Assembly (NCBI RefSeq): GCF_004362145.1
Contig: NZ_SNXC01000001.1
Coordinates: 38,903 to 102,902, forward strand
Length of the DNA: 64,000 bases
Source of the DNA: Marinomonas balearica
Lineage (GTDB): Bacteria > Pseudomonadota > Gammaproteobacteria > Pseudomonadales > Marinomonadaceae
Direction of reading: 5' to 3'
Shown here: piece by piece, positions 17,730 to 26,152 of the stretch
How positions within the stretch are numbered: position 1 is the first letter of the stretch
Layout of the letters: the number at the start of each line of letters is the position of its first letter
Translations under genes and position numbers: made by a program
Notes under the pieces: model-generated
What the model was told of the DNA's origin: nothing
Databases searched by the model: none
Seen by the model: only the letters and a program-made list of their open reading frames with translations

Positions 17730-19076
17730 ATGCTGATTAGATCTGTGTTGGTAGCCACAACGCTGTCGTTATTAGGGTGCAATGGAGGTTCAAGTGACGA
17801 CGGGTCAGAATCTGTTGCTGGTGGAAGCTGCTCTATTCCTGATCAAAATGAGTATGTTTACCAGAAATTGAAAACAAACTACCTTTGGCCTGAGACGATC
17901 CCCGACGGTCTCAACTCGTCTTCTTATTCTTCTCCAGAAACGCTTCTAAATGCGCTTCGTTATCGAGAGTTCGACAAATACAGTTATATAACGACGGAAG
18001 CGAAATATAATGCCCAGTCGAATAACGAATATAAAGCGACAGGTATCTATTTTAAGTGGTTGGTAGAAAACGGTGAAGATATATTGATAGTGCGCTATAC
18101 CGATGAAAACTCTCCAGCTCGATCCGCCGGGGTTGTACGAGGGGATGAAATTATCGAAATTGATGGTATGACGATCTCTGAATACATAAAAAAAATAGAA
18201 GAACTTAACTACGATTCTTGGGAAAAAGTGAGACAGGGCTTTGGCAACCCGAACGACTATGTTTTTAAAATTAGAAGGACTGATAGCAGTGAATATACCG
18301 TCTCTTTGATACCGGTAACCTATTCGACCAATACCGTTCATGATCTCAAGTTTTTTGATACCAGTGCGAACAAAGTTGCTTATTTTGCTTATAAAAACTT
18401 CTCGTCGGCTTCCAAAGAAGAGTTTAAAACCGCATTTTCTCAAATCAAAAGGAATCAAGCCGATGCATTGATTTTAGATTTGCGAATGAACCCCGGCGGT
18501 TCAGTTCTGACAGCGAATCACCTCGCAACTCGAATTGCGGGCCAACAAGTATCAAGCCGGACCTTTGCTAACTTTATGTTCAGTGCTCAGCGCTCAAATG
18601 AGAACTTTAGTCGTCCTTTTAAGTACAATGAAGTTAGTGATGCTGTCGCCAATCTGAATACTTTATATGTGTTAACGAGCTCAAATACCTGTTCGGCAAG
18701 CGAACTGGTTATTAACAGTCTAAAGCCTTTTATTGATGTGAAGGTGGTTGGTGGTAAAACGTGTGGTAAGCCCATTGGGATGTACGGTCACTCATTCTGT
18801 GGCAACATCCTATTTCCGATTGAGTTCCAGCTCACCAATTCTCAAAACGAAGGCGGATACTTTGACGGAATATCACCAAGTTGTGAAGTTGATGACGACT
18901 ATGCTCATCGATTTGGCGATGAGAGTGATCCATTGTTATCGACAGCATTGCGGTTATCGGCTGGGGGGAGTTGCACCGCGCTCAGGTCTCGTAATCTTGT
19001 GAATCGCCCCGCGCGTTCGGAGCCCGCTTTTATGATTAAGAGCGAGCCTTCGCAATTTAAAGAGGACTTTTTCTAG
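17730..19076 (+). CDS. Secreted S41 family (C-terminal processing) peptidase, lipoprotein
   Basis: The 448-residue protein has a lipoprotein signal ending in SLLGC. A PDZ-like domain (about 100-200; ENSPARSAGVVRGDEIIEID) precedes the S41 catalytic domain, with the conserved strand LILDLRMNPGGSVL. The Ser/Lys dyad is S322 in CSASE and K347 in TCGKPIG, 25 residues apart as in Prc. The extra cysteines around the site (TC, CGK, FCGN) are seen in a Bacteroidetes- and gammaproteobacteria-type subgroup. It would act at the outer membrane or cell surface. Monocistronic. Confidence 0.88.
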   Translation: MLIRSVLVATTLSLLGCNGGSSDDGSESVAGGSCSIPDQNEYVYQKLKTNYLWPETIPDGLNSSSYSSPETLLNALRYREFDKYSYITTEAKYNAQSNNEYKATGIYFKWLVENGEDILIVRYTDENSPARSAGVVRGDEIIEIDGMTISEYIKKIEELNYDSWEKVRQGFGNPNDYVFKIRRTDSSEYTVSLIPVTYSTNTVHDLKFFDTSANKVAYFAYKNFSSASKEEFKTAFSQIKRNQADALILDLRMNPGGSVLTANHLATRIAGQQVSSRTFANFMFSAQRSNENFSRPFKYNEVSDAVANLNTLYVLTSSNTCSASELVINSLKPFIDVKVVGGKTCGKPIGMYGHSFCGNILFPIEFQLTNSQNEGGYFDGISPSCEVDDDYAHRFGDESDPLLSTALRLSAGGSCTALRSRNLVNRPARSEPAFMIKSEPSQFKEDFF

Positions 19077-19112
19077 CTGGATAAAAGCTCGCTATCAAAC
19101 GTTGTTTCTTGC

Positions 19113-19712
19113 TTAAGTTGGACGTTTGTATTGAGCTTTTATAGCGTCGATTTTAGGTTTTAGGTGGCAGTCAGGGTGATGGTCGTTTACCAACCCCATG
19201 GCCTGCATGAATGAATAAACGGTTGTGGGGCCAACAAATTTCCAGCCCATTTTTTTGAGCTGTTTGGATATCTCAGTGGATTCCACCGATGTTGAAACAG
19301 CTTCGTATGTCGACTTTTCCTCTGGCTCAAACCGCCAGAAATAGGCGGCAAGTGAGCCTTCTTTTGTAATCAGTTCTTGGGCGCGTTGTGCGTTGTTGAT
19401 TACGGCGGTGATCTTGCCTTTGTGTCGAATGATGCCTGCATCTTGAACAAGTCGTTCGACATCGTTTTCTGTGTATCTCGCCATCTTCTCTATTTCAAAA
19501 TTATCAAAGGCATTGCGGAAATTGTCTCGCTTTTCGAGAATCGTGCGCCAGCTTAATCCAGATTGAAAGCTCTCTAGACACAGTTTTTCAAATAACCTTC
19601 GATCATCATCGACGGGAAAGCCCCATTCTGTGTCGTGGTATTGGGTGTATTGTTCCGTCGCTGAGCACCAAGAACAGCGTTGAATCTTGTCTTCACCAGT
19701 GTACGTTGTCAT
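19113..19712 (-). CDS. tag: DNA-3-methyladenine glycosylase I
   Basis: The 199-residue product matches Tag throughout: RCSWC and YHDTEWGFPV at the N-terminus (zinc and substrate ligands), LESFQSGLSWRTIL with the catalytic acidic residue, FVGPTTVYSFMQAMGLVNDH, and the C-terminal DHHPDCHLK that completes the zinc site. It removes 3-methyladenine from alkylated DNA. It lies 41 bp downstream of the radical SAM gene on the same strand and may be co-transcribed with it. Confidence 0.95.
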   Translation of the reverse strand: MTTYTGEDKIQRCSWCSATEQYTQYHDTEWGFPVDDDRRLFEKLCLESFQSGLSWRTILEKRDNFRNAFDNFEIEKMARYTENDVERLVQDAGIIRHKGKITAVINNAQRAQELITKEGSLAAYFWRFEPEEKSTYEAVSTSVESTEISKQLKKMGWKFVGPTTVYSFMQAMGLVNDHHPDCHLKPKIDAIKAQYKRPT

Positions 19713-19753
19713 TTTGTCTCTCCGTATAAGTGTTCTTAGGCTCTATGAATGCG

Positions 19754-20830
19754 TTAGATCAATGATAGTTGATCGCCGGACTTTGGCGGAATACGAAATC
19801 GAGAGCAATCTAACTCTGTTAAGCGCTTTCCAGACAGCCCCGCTTTTTTGATTGTGATGTTAAATCGTTGGCGAATGAGGTCTGCGTAGAGGCCGTCGCC
19901 CGTCATGCGTTTGCCAAATTGGCTGTCATAAAGTTGTCCTGCATGCATGTCTTTTATGCGGTTGAGAACGTGCTCAGCTCGGTCTGGTAAGTGAGTATGC
20001 AGCCAGTCTGTGAAAAGCGGAGCGACTTCATGAGGTAATCTCAACATTATATAGTGCGCACTCTGCGCGCCAGCCTCAGCGCTTTGATGAACAATGGATT
20101 CGAGCTCGTGGTCGTTAACGAAAGGGATGACGGGTGCGGCAAGTACTGTGGTTGGAATTCGGCGCTCCGAAAGCGCTTTGACTAGGTTTAGGCGAGTATG
20201 ACCAGATGCCGTTCTGGGTTCTAGTTTGCGTTTTAGGTCGTTGTCTAGTGTTGTGATGCTGATCGCTACGTGTACGAGGTTTTCAGACACCATTTTCTCT
20301 AAAAGCGGCAAATCTCGCAGGATAAGTGCGCTTTTGGTAATCAGAGACACGGGTTGCCTGTACTCATACGCAATCTGGAGTAATGATTGGGTTATTTTGA
20401 GAGACTTTTCTATCGGTTGGTATGCGTCTGTATTAATACCAAGCGCAATGGGTTGGCATTGATAGCGTACATTACGTAATTCTCTTTCGAACACATCTGG
20501 AGCGTTAATTTTTGCCGTTAACTTGGTTTCAAAGTCCAATCCCGGCGATAAATCAATGTAAGCGTGTGATGGTCGTGCAAAACAATAAATACAACCGTGC
20601 TCACAGCCCCGATAAGGATTAATGGACAGCTTAAAAGGCACATCAGGAGAATTATTGGATGTGATTAGGCTTTTGGCCGTTTCATATCGAACTTCCGTTT
20701 GGATGAGGTTTTCATAAGTGGCTTCGTAAGCAAACTCATCATCAAGGTAGGACTCTGTTTTTTCAAAGCGACCTGTGATGTTGCTGTTTGAGCCTCGGCC
20801 TTTAATGAAGGTTTTTAAATCGGATGGCAC
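19754..20830 (-). CDS. Radical SAM protein of the PA0069/Rv2578c family (spore-photoproduct-lyase-like)
   Basis: A 358-residue protein with the [4Fe-4S]-binding motif C76-EHG-C80-IY-C83 inside NPYRGCEHGCIYCFARPSHA. The domain LGINTDAYQPIEKSLKIT is typical of this uncharacterised family, which is distantly related to spore photoproduct lyase. The start is GTG 20830. A LexA-like box and a long inverted repeat lie directly upstream, and the neighbours are DNA glycosylases, so a DNA-repair role is a reasonable inference but not established. It is followed by tag. Confidence 0.88.
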   Translation of the reverse strand: MPSDLKTFIKGRGSNSNITGRFEKTESYLDDEFAYEATYENLIQTEVRYETAKSLITSNNSPDVPFKLSINPYRGCEHGCIYCFARPSHAYIDLSPGLDFETKLTAKINAPDVFERELRNVRYQCQPIALGINTDAYQPIEKSLKITQSLLQIAYEYRQPVSLITKSALILRDLPLLEKMVSENLVHVAISITTLDNDLKRKLEPRTASGHTRLNLVKALSERRIPTTVLAAPVIPFVNDHELESIVHQSAEAGAQSAHYIMLRLPHEVAPLFTDWLHTHLPDRAEHVLNRIKDMHAGQLYDSQFGKRMTGDGLYADLIRQRFNITIKKAGLSGKRLTELDCSRFRIPPKSGDQLSLI

Positions 20831-20836
20831 GACATT

Positions 20837-20883
20837 ACCTACTATACTGTATTTTGACTGGTTATTTATACAGTATAGTAGGT
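20837..20883. promoter_or_regulatory. LexA-like SOS box within a perfect 16-bp inverted repeat
   Basis: Arms ACCTACTATACTGTAT / ATACAGTATAGTAGGT are perfect, with a 15-nt spacer. On the reverse strand, positions 20873-20858 read CTGTATAAATAACCAG, which fits the gammaproteobacterial LexA consensus CTGT-N8-ACAG except for one base in the second half (CCAG). Its centre lies about 35 bp before the GTG of the radical SAM gene, overlapping a candidate -10 (TACTAT) with TTGCAT 18 bp upstream of that. Confidence 0.55.
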
Positions 20884-20955
20884 CTGATGGCGCTTCTTAT
20901 GCAAGCTTTTCAGATTGTGAGGAGCGACGGAATTGTTTTAAAAAATGTAAAGGAT

Positions 20956-21462
20956 CTAAGTCCAAACTTCTCTTATCCAAGTTTCATATTTGATCTCTTT
21001 GGGGATGGAAGCGTTAGCTGGGCTGGTAGAGGGAAGCGTTACCAATTCGTACTGTTTAAAAAAGTCCGCTTCGGCTTTTAAAATGTGCTTTTTGAATGAC
21101 TGAAAAGCTTTTTGGCCGTTAAAACATATTTTTTTCAGAGACGGTGTTTGTTTCAGTAACGTCACAATGTCATTTGGTTTTTCAGACGACTTAATTATTT
21201 TCGAATCTAAGCTACCTTCGCGTTGGCATTGTTGTAAAACATCCCAAAGCGCTACTCGATAAAGGTCTAACGATTCAATTCGCTCTAGGTAGCTTTCAAG
21301 AGAGGGCGCATTCGGTAAAGACGCGGGTATTTTCCAAAATAAGTTTTGGGGATGAGCATAATAAGCCTGTTTGTCTAATGAGGCTTCTCCTGGCATCGAG
21401 CCAAGAACTAAAATCATTGCTCCAGCGGGAACAACGGGCTTGAAGCTGTGTTTTACGGTCAT
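20956..21462 (-). CDS. DNA-deoxyinosine (hypoxanthine) glycosylase, UDG superfamily family 6
   Basis: The 168-residue product has the UDG fold motifs of the HDG family: LVLGSMPGEASLDKQAYYAH with PQNLFWKI, and the C-terminal TSPANAS loop. It lacks the classic UDG aspartate motif, as expected for the family. It excises hypoxanthine (deaminated adenine) from DNA. It lies upstream of the radical SAM gene on the same strand, with 125 bp between them that contain the LexA-like site, so the two are probably separate transcripts. Confidence 0.88.
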   Translation of the reverse strand: MTVKHSFKPVVPAGAMILVLGSMPGEASLDKQAYYAHPQNLFWKIPASLPNAPSLESYLERIESLDLYRVALWDVLQQCQREGSLDSKIIKSSEKPNDIVTLLKQTPSLKKICFNGQKAFQSFKKHILKAEADFFKQYELVTLPSTSPANASIPKEIKYETWIREVWT

Positions 21463-21490
21463 GTAGAGATGATCTCTTTTTATTTAGGCG

Positions 21491-22393
21491 CTATTGCATG
21501 GCTGAAGCGGGAAAATTAAACATACCGTTACTGTTCTTTCTTTGTTCGAAGGGCGGTACATTTTGAAGCACATCCCAATGTTCTACGACTTTTCCATCCT
21601 CGACTCTAAATAAATCGTAGAAAGCCGTATGTGTTCCATTTAGCTCCCCTTCGCTTACAGACAATACGAAGTTGCCTTGGCCTAATATCGCATGAACTTG
21701 GTAGTATTGGAGAGTTTGCCCTTGTGCAGCCATGGCGCTGAAACCCTGTAAAAGAGTGTCTAAGCCGTCTCCAAACCAAGGGTTATGTTGGATGTAAGTG
21801 TCTTCGCTAATGTATTGGCTGGCTTTACCAAACTCGCCTTTTACAAACAGCGTGTCTATCATTTCTTTAACCAGTGCTTTGTTTTCAGTCGTTTTAGACA
21901 GATCAGCGATTTTGGTTGTTCCATCATACATAGTATGGCCGCTTTCGTTGGGTTTTGTACTGGGCTGAATAGCGTCCCAATGCTCAACCATTAAACCATC
22001 ATCGAACCTGAAAATATCAAAGACCACGCCATCAAAACCTTTAACATGTGAATGCACAATGACATAGTTTCGGTCGGTAAAAGATCGAACCACATTGCTT
22101 TCTTTTACCTCTACTTTTGGGTAGTTGCTTAGGAAGCTGAGCAACCCCGCTTTGCCGCTGGGAGCAGATTGATTGTGTTGAATATACTGCTCGTCACTAA
22201 TGTATTTTAGCGGAGCTTGATTTGTTGTCCCAAGACTGTCTAAAACGGCAATGGCTTTTTCTTCATTTGTCAGAGGCTGTGTCTGTTCTGTACTGGCACA
22301 ACCGGTTAATAGTACGGCTGAGCTAATTGCCGCGAGACCAAGCCATTTAAGTTTCGTAAGGGGACTCGTTTTCATATTCTTAGATTCCGTCAT
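21491..22393 (-). CDS. Lipoprotein with two tandem NTF2/SnoaL-like domains
   Basis: The product of 300 residues has a lipoprotein signal ending in LLTGC (start ATG 22393, or ATG 22375 which begins directly at the signal peptide). Two related domains follow. Each has a YIS-(D/E)-x-x-YIQHN strand, F-x-VEHWD near its end and an aromatic cone typical of SnoaL-like polyketide-cyclase/isomerase folds. The repeated structure suggests internal duplication. It may bind or isomerise a small hydrophobic compound in the periplasm; the true function is unknown. Confidence 0.8.
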   Translation of the reverse strand: MTESKNMKTSPLTKLKWLGLAAISSAVLLTGCASTEQTQPLTNEEKAIAVLDSLGTTNQAPLKYISDEQYIQHNQSAPSGKAGLLSFLSNYPKVEVKESNVVRSFTDRNYVIVHSHVKGFDGVVFDIFRFDDGLMVEHWDAIQPSTKPNESGHTMYDGTTKIADLSKTTENKALVKEMIDTLFVKGEFGKASQYISEDTYIQHNPWFGDGLDTLLQGFSAMAAQGQTLQYYQVHAILGQGNFVLSVSEGELNGTHTAFYDLFRVEDGKVVEHWDVLQNVPPFEQRKNSNGMFNFPASAMQ

Positions 22394-22437
22394 TGGAGGT
22401 TTCTCCGATAAATTATTTCTAATGTGTCAAACTGTGC

Positions 22438-23223
22438 TTATTGGCATGCATAACGATAGCTATCATCGAGCGCTAGAGGCAATACCAAGGTCTGAATACG
22501 CAGAGCTCTTGCTTGTTCGCATAAACGCTGATTCAAAGGACCATTATTGCTCCACTCTGTCTTATATTCTGCATTGAAAACAGGTTTATTCTGTTGGATA
22601 AAGGGCATGAGTTTGTTGCATTCATTGAATTCAAAGCATTGCTCATTTACGGCAAAGTCAAAATAATCCACTAAGTCGAGCACTTGGTTCAGATCGTTTT
22701 TAAGCGCGATGGCCAAACCTCTCTGATGCGCCTCTCCAGCAAGGAAGCGATTAAATTGAATTTGATCGTTATAGGTTAAGTCAAAACCGGTATCTTGTAG
22801 GTAGCCATCAACATTATCGGGTTCCACGCCATCACATCCTTTTTTTTGCGCTAAGTTTAGGCGCGCAATCATTCTCATTTTGATGTGACGGGTTCGTATG
22901 TCTACCCAGCGCTCTCCTTTCCAGTTATCCAACGAATTACCAATGTATTCTGGTTCAAACAGGGCTTTATCCTCACGCCAATCTTCGTATGTACCTGCCG
23001 AAAAATAGCAGATGACTTTATGGCGTTTTGCGTGTAATTCTCGGATGGAATTCCAAGAAGTATCAAACAAATCAACGTCATAGATTGTTGCTTTATAGGT
23101 CGTGTTTAATGTTCCCTGTAGTTGCCACTGCCAAGTGTCGTTGATGTTTGGCAGAAAGTGGCTTAACGCCATGCCGTAAGAAGGGGCGAAGAAAAAAAGT
23201 GCAATTAGACTTTTAAAGTACAT
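22438..23223 (-). CDS. Secreted GH114-like (endo-alpha-1,4-polygalactosaminidase family) protein
   Basis: The 261-residue protein has a signal peptide (SLIALFFFAPSYGMA). The TIM-barrel motifs of the GH114/TM1410 family are in order: DTSWNSIRELHAKRHKVICY, FSAGTYEDWR, KGCDGVEPDNVDGY with the candidate catalytic acids, and a late NEQCFEF strand. Family members cut galactosamine-containing exopolysaccharide. Here it may act on the cell's own or a neighbour's polysaccharide. It stands alone on its strand. Confidence 0.82.
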   Translation of the reverse strand: MYFKSLIALFFFAPSYGMALSHFLPNINDTWQWQLQGTLNTTYKATIYDVDLFDTSWNSIRELHAKRHKVICYFSAGTYEDWREDKALFEPEYIGNSLDNWKGERWVDIRTRHIKMRMIARLNLAQKKGCDGVEPDNVDGYLQDTGFDLTYNDQIQFNRFLAGEAHQRGLAIALKNDLNQVLDLVDYFDFAVNEQCFEFNECNKLMPFIQQNKPVFNAEYKTEWSNNGPLNQRLCEQARALRIQTLVLPLALDDSYRYACQ

Positions 23224-23378
23224 ACATAATCTCGAACCGAGTTCAGATATAAGTTCTGGTTGTTTTTTGTACGACCATCTATGTCGTATTCTATATTAAA
23301 TTGCTCTATTTATCCGCCGTAAACAAGAACGTGAGAGTGCATTTTTTCTAACGTAAATTCCAGTGTGGAGGGATAACC

Positions 23379-24419
23379 ATGGGGACGCTGAACTTGGGTA
23401 TGTCATCGAGTCGTTCATTTGTGCGAAATGAAACGGTGCATCAGATTGAGTTTATGAGAGTTAGAAATCGAGATTCAATGGAAGAATCAGAACGAACGGA
23501 ATCAAATACGAATGCGGTCAATATCCGTGCTGTTTCAGAATCTATGCTGAGCCAGACGCAGGAAGTCTCATCGGTGTCAAAATCCTCAGGAGAGACGGAA
23601 GAGGGAGATCCACTTGAAACATTGTCGGTTCAGTATCAAAAAATGCTGACGTTAATCGAGAAAATGTTCAATGTAGAAATTGATCTCTACGCAGAGAATA
23701 TGCCGTCATCGTCCCCAAATGAGAGCACTACAGTCGGCAGTGTATCAAACCAAACTGTGGAGAGCGTTCGACAGGAATATCATCAAATTCACGAGCAAGA
23801 GAATACGTCTTTTAGGGCCAAAGGTGAGATTGTATTGAGCAGTGGGAATAGCATCAATGTTGATTTTAATTTGGATATGTCTCGTACCCGTGATGAATCG
23901 TATTACGGAGAAATGATTCTCTCAGGTGCGATGACCGACCCACTTGTCGTGAACCTAAGAGGTAATATGGCTCAGTTAACCCAGAGTAAAGTAGGGTTCG
24001 ATTTAGATCGCGATGGAAAAACAGATCAGATCCATTTTGCATCGGGTGATTCCGCTTTTTTGGCATTAGATAAAAACAGTAATGGCATGATAGACGATGG
24101 TTCTGAGCTTTTTGGACCTCAATCAGGAAGCGGCTTTGCGGATCTTGCTAAATACGACGACAATGGCGATGGAATGATCGATGAACTCGATTCGGTGTTT
24201 GATCAACTTGTTTTGACCCAACGCGATGAGAATGGCAATGAAACGCTACTTTCATTGAAAGATGTTGGAATCGAAGCTTTCATATTAGAACGATCCGACA
24301 CGCCTTTTAGTCTTTTTAACGATAAAGGTGAAAGAACCGGAGTCATTCGTGAAACCGGCTTGTATGTTAGAGACAATGGCTCAGTTGACAGCATGCAGCA
24401 TGTTGACCTGATTATATGA
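23379..24419 (+). CDS. EF-hand-like calcium-binding protein of unknown function
   Basis: The protein of 346 residues has no signal peptide and starts at ATG 23379 behind GGAGGG. Residues 1-130 are polar, serine- and glutamate-rich and low in complexity. From about residue 205 there are calcium-loop-like motifs: DLDRDGKTDQ, DKNSNGMIDDGSELFG and DDNGDGMIDELD, in the order seen in a widespread but uncharacterised proteobacterial family. The spacing suggests Ca2+ binding. No neighbour helps with function, and the stop codon is followed within 5 bp by a relic IS end. Confidence 0.7.
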   Translation: MGTLNLGMSSSRSFVRNETVHQIEFMRVRNRDSMEESERTESNTNAVNIRAVSESMLSQTQEVSSVSKSSGETEEGDPLETLSVQYQKMLTLIEKMFNVEIDLYAENMPSSSPNESTTVGSVSNQTVESVRQEYHQIHEQENTSFRAKGEIVLSSGNSINVDFNLDMSRTRDESYYGEMILSGAMTDPLVVNLRGNMAQLTQSKVGFDLDRDGKTDQIHFASGDSAFLALDKNSNGMIDDGSELFGPQSGSGFADLAKYDDNGDGMIDELDSVFDQLVLTQRDENGNETLLSLKDVGIEAFILERSDTPFSLFNDKGERTGVIRETGLYVRDNGSVDSMQHVDLII

Positions 24420-24423
24420 TGAA

Positions 24424-24438
24424 TCGTGCAAAGGTCTC
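24424..24438. repeat. Solitary IS5-like terminal repeat
   Basis: The 15-mer TCGTGCAAAGGTCTC is identical to the right end of the miniature element at 29608-29747. No partner end or transposase is found nearby, so this is a relic or a one-ended copy. Confidence 0.6.
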
Positions 24439-24499
24439 TCTAAGCCTTAATTACTCTAGCGCTTTCTGGCTCGAAAGATCAAAGAAGCACTGAGGAAAT

Positions 24500-26128
24500 T
24501 CACACAGTAAAGCGTTTTACCTGAGCCGATAGCGTATCCGAATTCGTCAACGTTTCTTGAACCGACTTATTTATTTTTTGGGATATATCGAGCACTTCTT
24601 TAGAGGTATGCGCAAGTGTCGTAAGGCTTTCGGTGATTTCGTCTGTTACTTGGCTTTGCTCCTCTGTTGTGCTGGCTGTTTGAGCTGTAAAATCATGAAT
24701 TTCTAGCGTTGATTTTTTAACTTCGTCTATCGATTTTTTAGCCATTTCAGATCGATATTCGGTTTCCTTTACCATCGAAACGCTTTTGGTTACGACGTTA
24801 TCCGCGTCACGTACGCCCTGTTTGAGGTTGGTAATCATATCTTGAATATCGACTGTGGAGTTCTGCGTTTGACTGGCTAAATGTCTTACTTCGTCAGCGA
24901 CGACTGCAAACCCTCGTCCTTGTTCGCCGGCTCGTGCTGCTTCTATCGCGGCATTTAAAGCAAGTAAATTGGTTTGTTCTGCGATATTAAGGATGACATC
25001 TAAAACCGAAGCAATGTTTTCAGAATGCTTAGACAAAGATTGAATTACATTGTATGCGTGGTCAATTTGAGCTGACAATTGATTTAGCTGAACGGCAGAA
25101 CGGTCTAGCATTTGAAGGCCAGCATCAGATCGATCGTTAAGCATGTTCACTTGATTGACCGTTTCAGATGCATTGTGAGCCACATCTCGCGTTGCCCCTG
25201 CCATTTCTTCTATTGCGGAAACAATAAATTCCAACGTTTCATTCTGTCGCTCACTTAATTCGGCAGATTGATTTGACGTCTGGTTTAAATATTCCATTTC
25301 CTCTCGAATATGCTCTGTACCGTAGCGTACCTCTCGAATAATACCGGCAAGCTTAGCGACAAAGTTATCCAGCTCCCGACTCAGTTCTCCGGTTTCGTCT
25401 TTCTTTTTATTATTGATTCTTTGTGTGAGGTTGCCGTCTCCACGACTGATATTCTTAACACCTTGAGTCACGCGTTTGATGGCTGAAGACATATTTCGGG
25501 GCGCAAACCAGGCAAGTAATAAACTGGATATAAGCACCAAGACTGAAAAGCTTGCGATACCAAGTTTGAAATTATCCGTTACCGTATTTATTCGTTCTTG
25601 CTCTTGGTGTGAGTATTGATCGATTAACTGTTCGGCAATGTCGTACTTGGCTCTCACGTTGGTGAAGTCATTTGCGTTTGTCGTCGTGAACAGTAAAGAG
25701 GCTTGATTGAGTTCTCCTTTATTATAAAGATCAACAATCTCGCGGGTGCCGTTTTCCCATGATCTAAACAGCACGTCGAACGAATTTAGATGATGTGTAA
25801 TGCTGGAAATGTCAGACGAGATCGCTCTAAAGTTTTGCATTCTATCTTTCGCCTGCTTTGCATTGTCAAAAATACGTTGCATCGATTGCTGTTTATCGAG
25901 TTCGCTGGCTGATTTAGAAAATAGTAAATGCGTTAAGCTGACTCTTGATTGATAGAGGTCTCTGTCCGCATTTTGAACCAACAGAATGCTTTCAGAATAT
26001 TTGTTTATGTTATTTTGCAAATAGTTCACGAGTTGATACGCACTTATAACCAGAATCAAAAATAGCGTGGTGAGTGCACCGAAAGCCAATGTGTATTGCC
26101 CTCGAATACTATTAAGTGTGTTTTCCAT
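24500..26128 (-). CDS. Methyl-accepting chemotaxis protein (copy 2 of a tandem pair)
   Basis: The product of 542 residues starts at ATG 26128, with AAAGGA upstream; ATG 26134 is a near alternative. A first membrane segment at about 12-34 and a second at about 185-207 enclose a four-helix-bundle-like periplasmic sensor, with [13 protein letters not shown] conserved in both copies. HAMP and signalling domains follow, with [20 protein letters not shown] at the tip. It ends in KRFTV with no CheR-tethering pentapeptide. It lies 24 bp downstream of its homologue, so the two are likely one operon. Confidence 0.9.
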   Translation of the reverse strand: MENTLNSIRGQYTLAFGALTTLFLILVISAYQLVNYLQNNINKYSESILLVQNADRDLYQSRVSLTHLLFSKSASELDKQQSMQRIFDNAKQAKDRMQNFRAISSDISSITHHLNSFDVLFRSWENGTREIVDLYNKGELNQASLLFTTTNANDFTNVRAKYDIAEQLIDQYSHQEQERINTVTDNFKLGIASFSVLVLISSLLLAWFAPRNMSSAIKRVTQGVKNISRGDGNLTQRINNKKKDETGELSRELDNFVAKLAGIIREVRYGTEHIREEMEYLNQTSNQSAELSERQNETLEFIVSAIEEMAGATRDVAHNASETVNQVNMLNDRSDAGLQMLDRSAVQLNQLSAQIDHAYNVIQSLSKHSENIASVLDVILNIAEQTNLLALNAAIEAARAGEQGRGFAVVADEVRHLASQTQNSTVDIQDMITNLKQGVRDADNVVTKSVSMVKETEYRSEMAKKSIDEVKKSTLEIHDFTAQTASTTEEQSQVTDEITESLTTLAHTSKEVLDISQKINKSVQETLTNSDTLSAQVKRFTV

Positions 26129-26152
26129 CGTCATAATCCTTTAATTTTTGTG

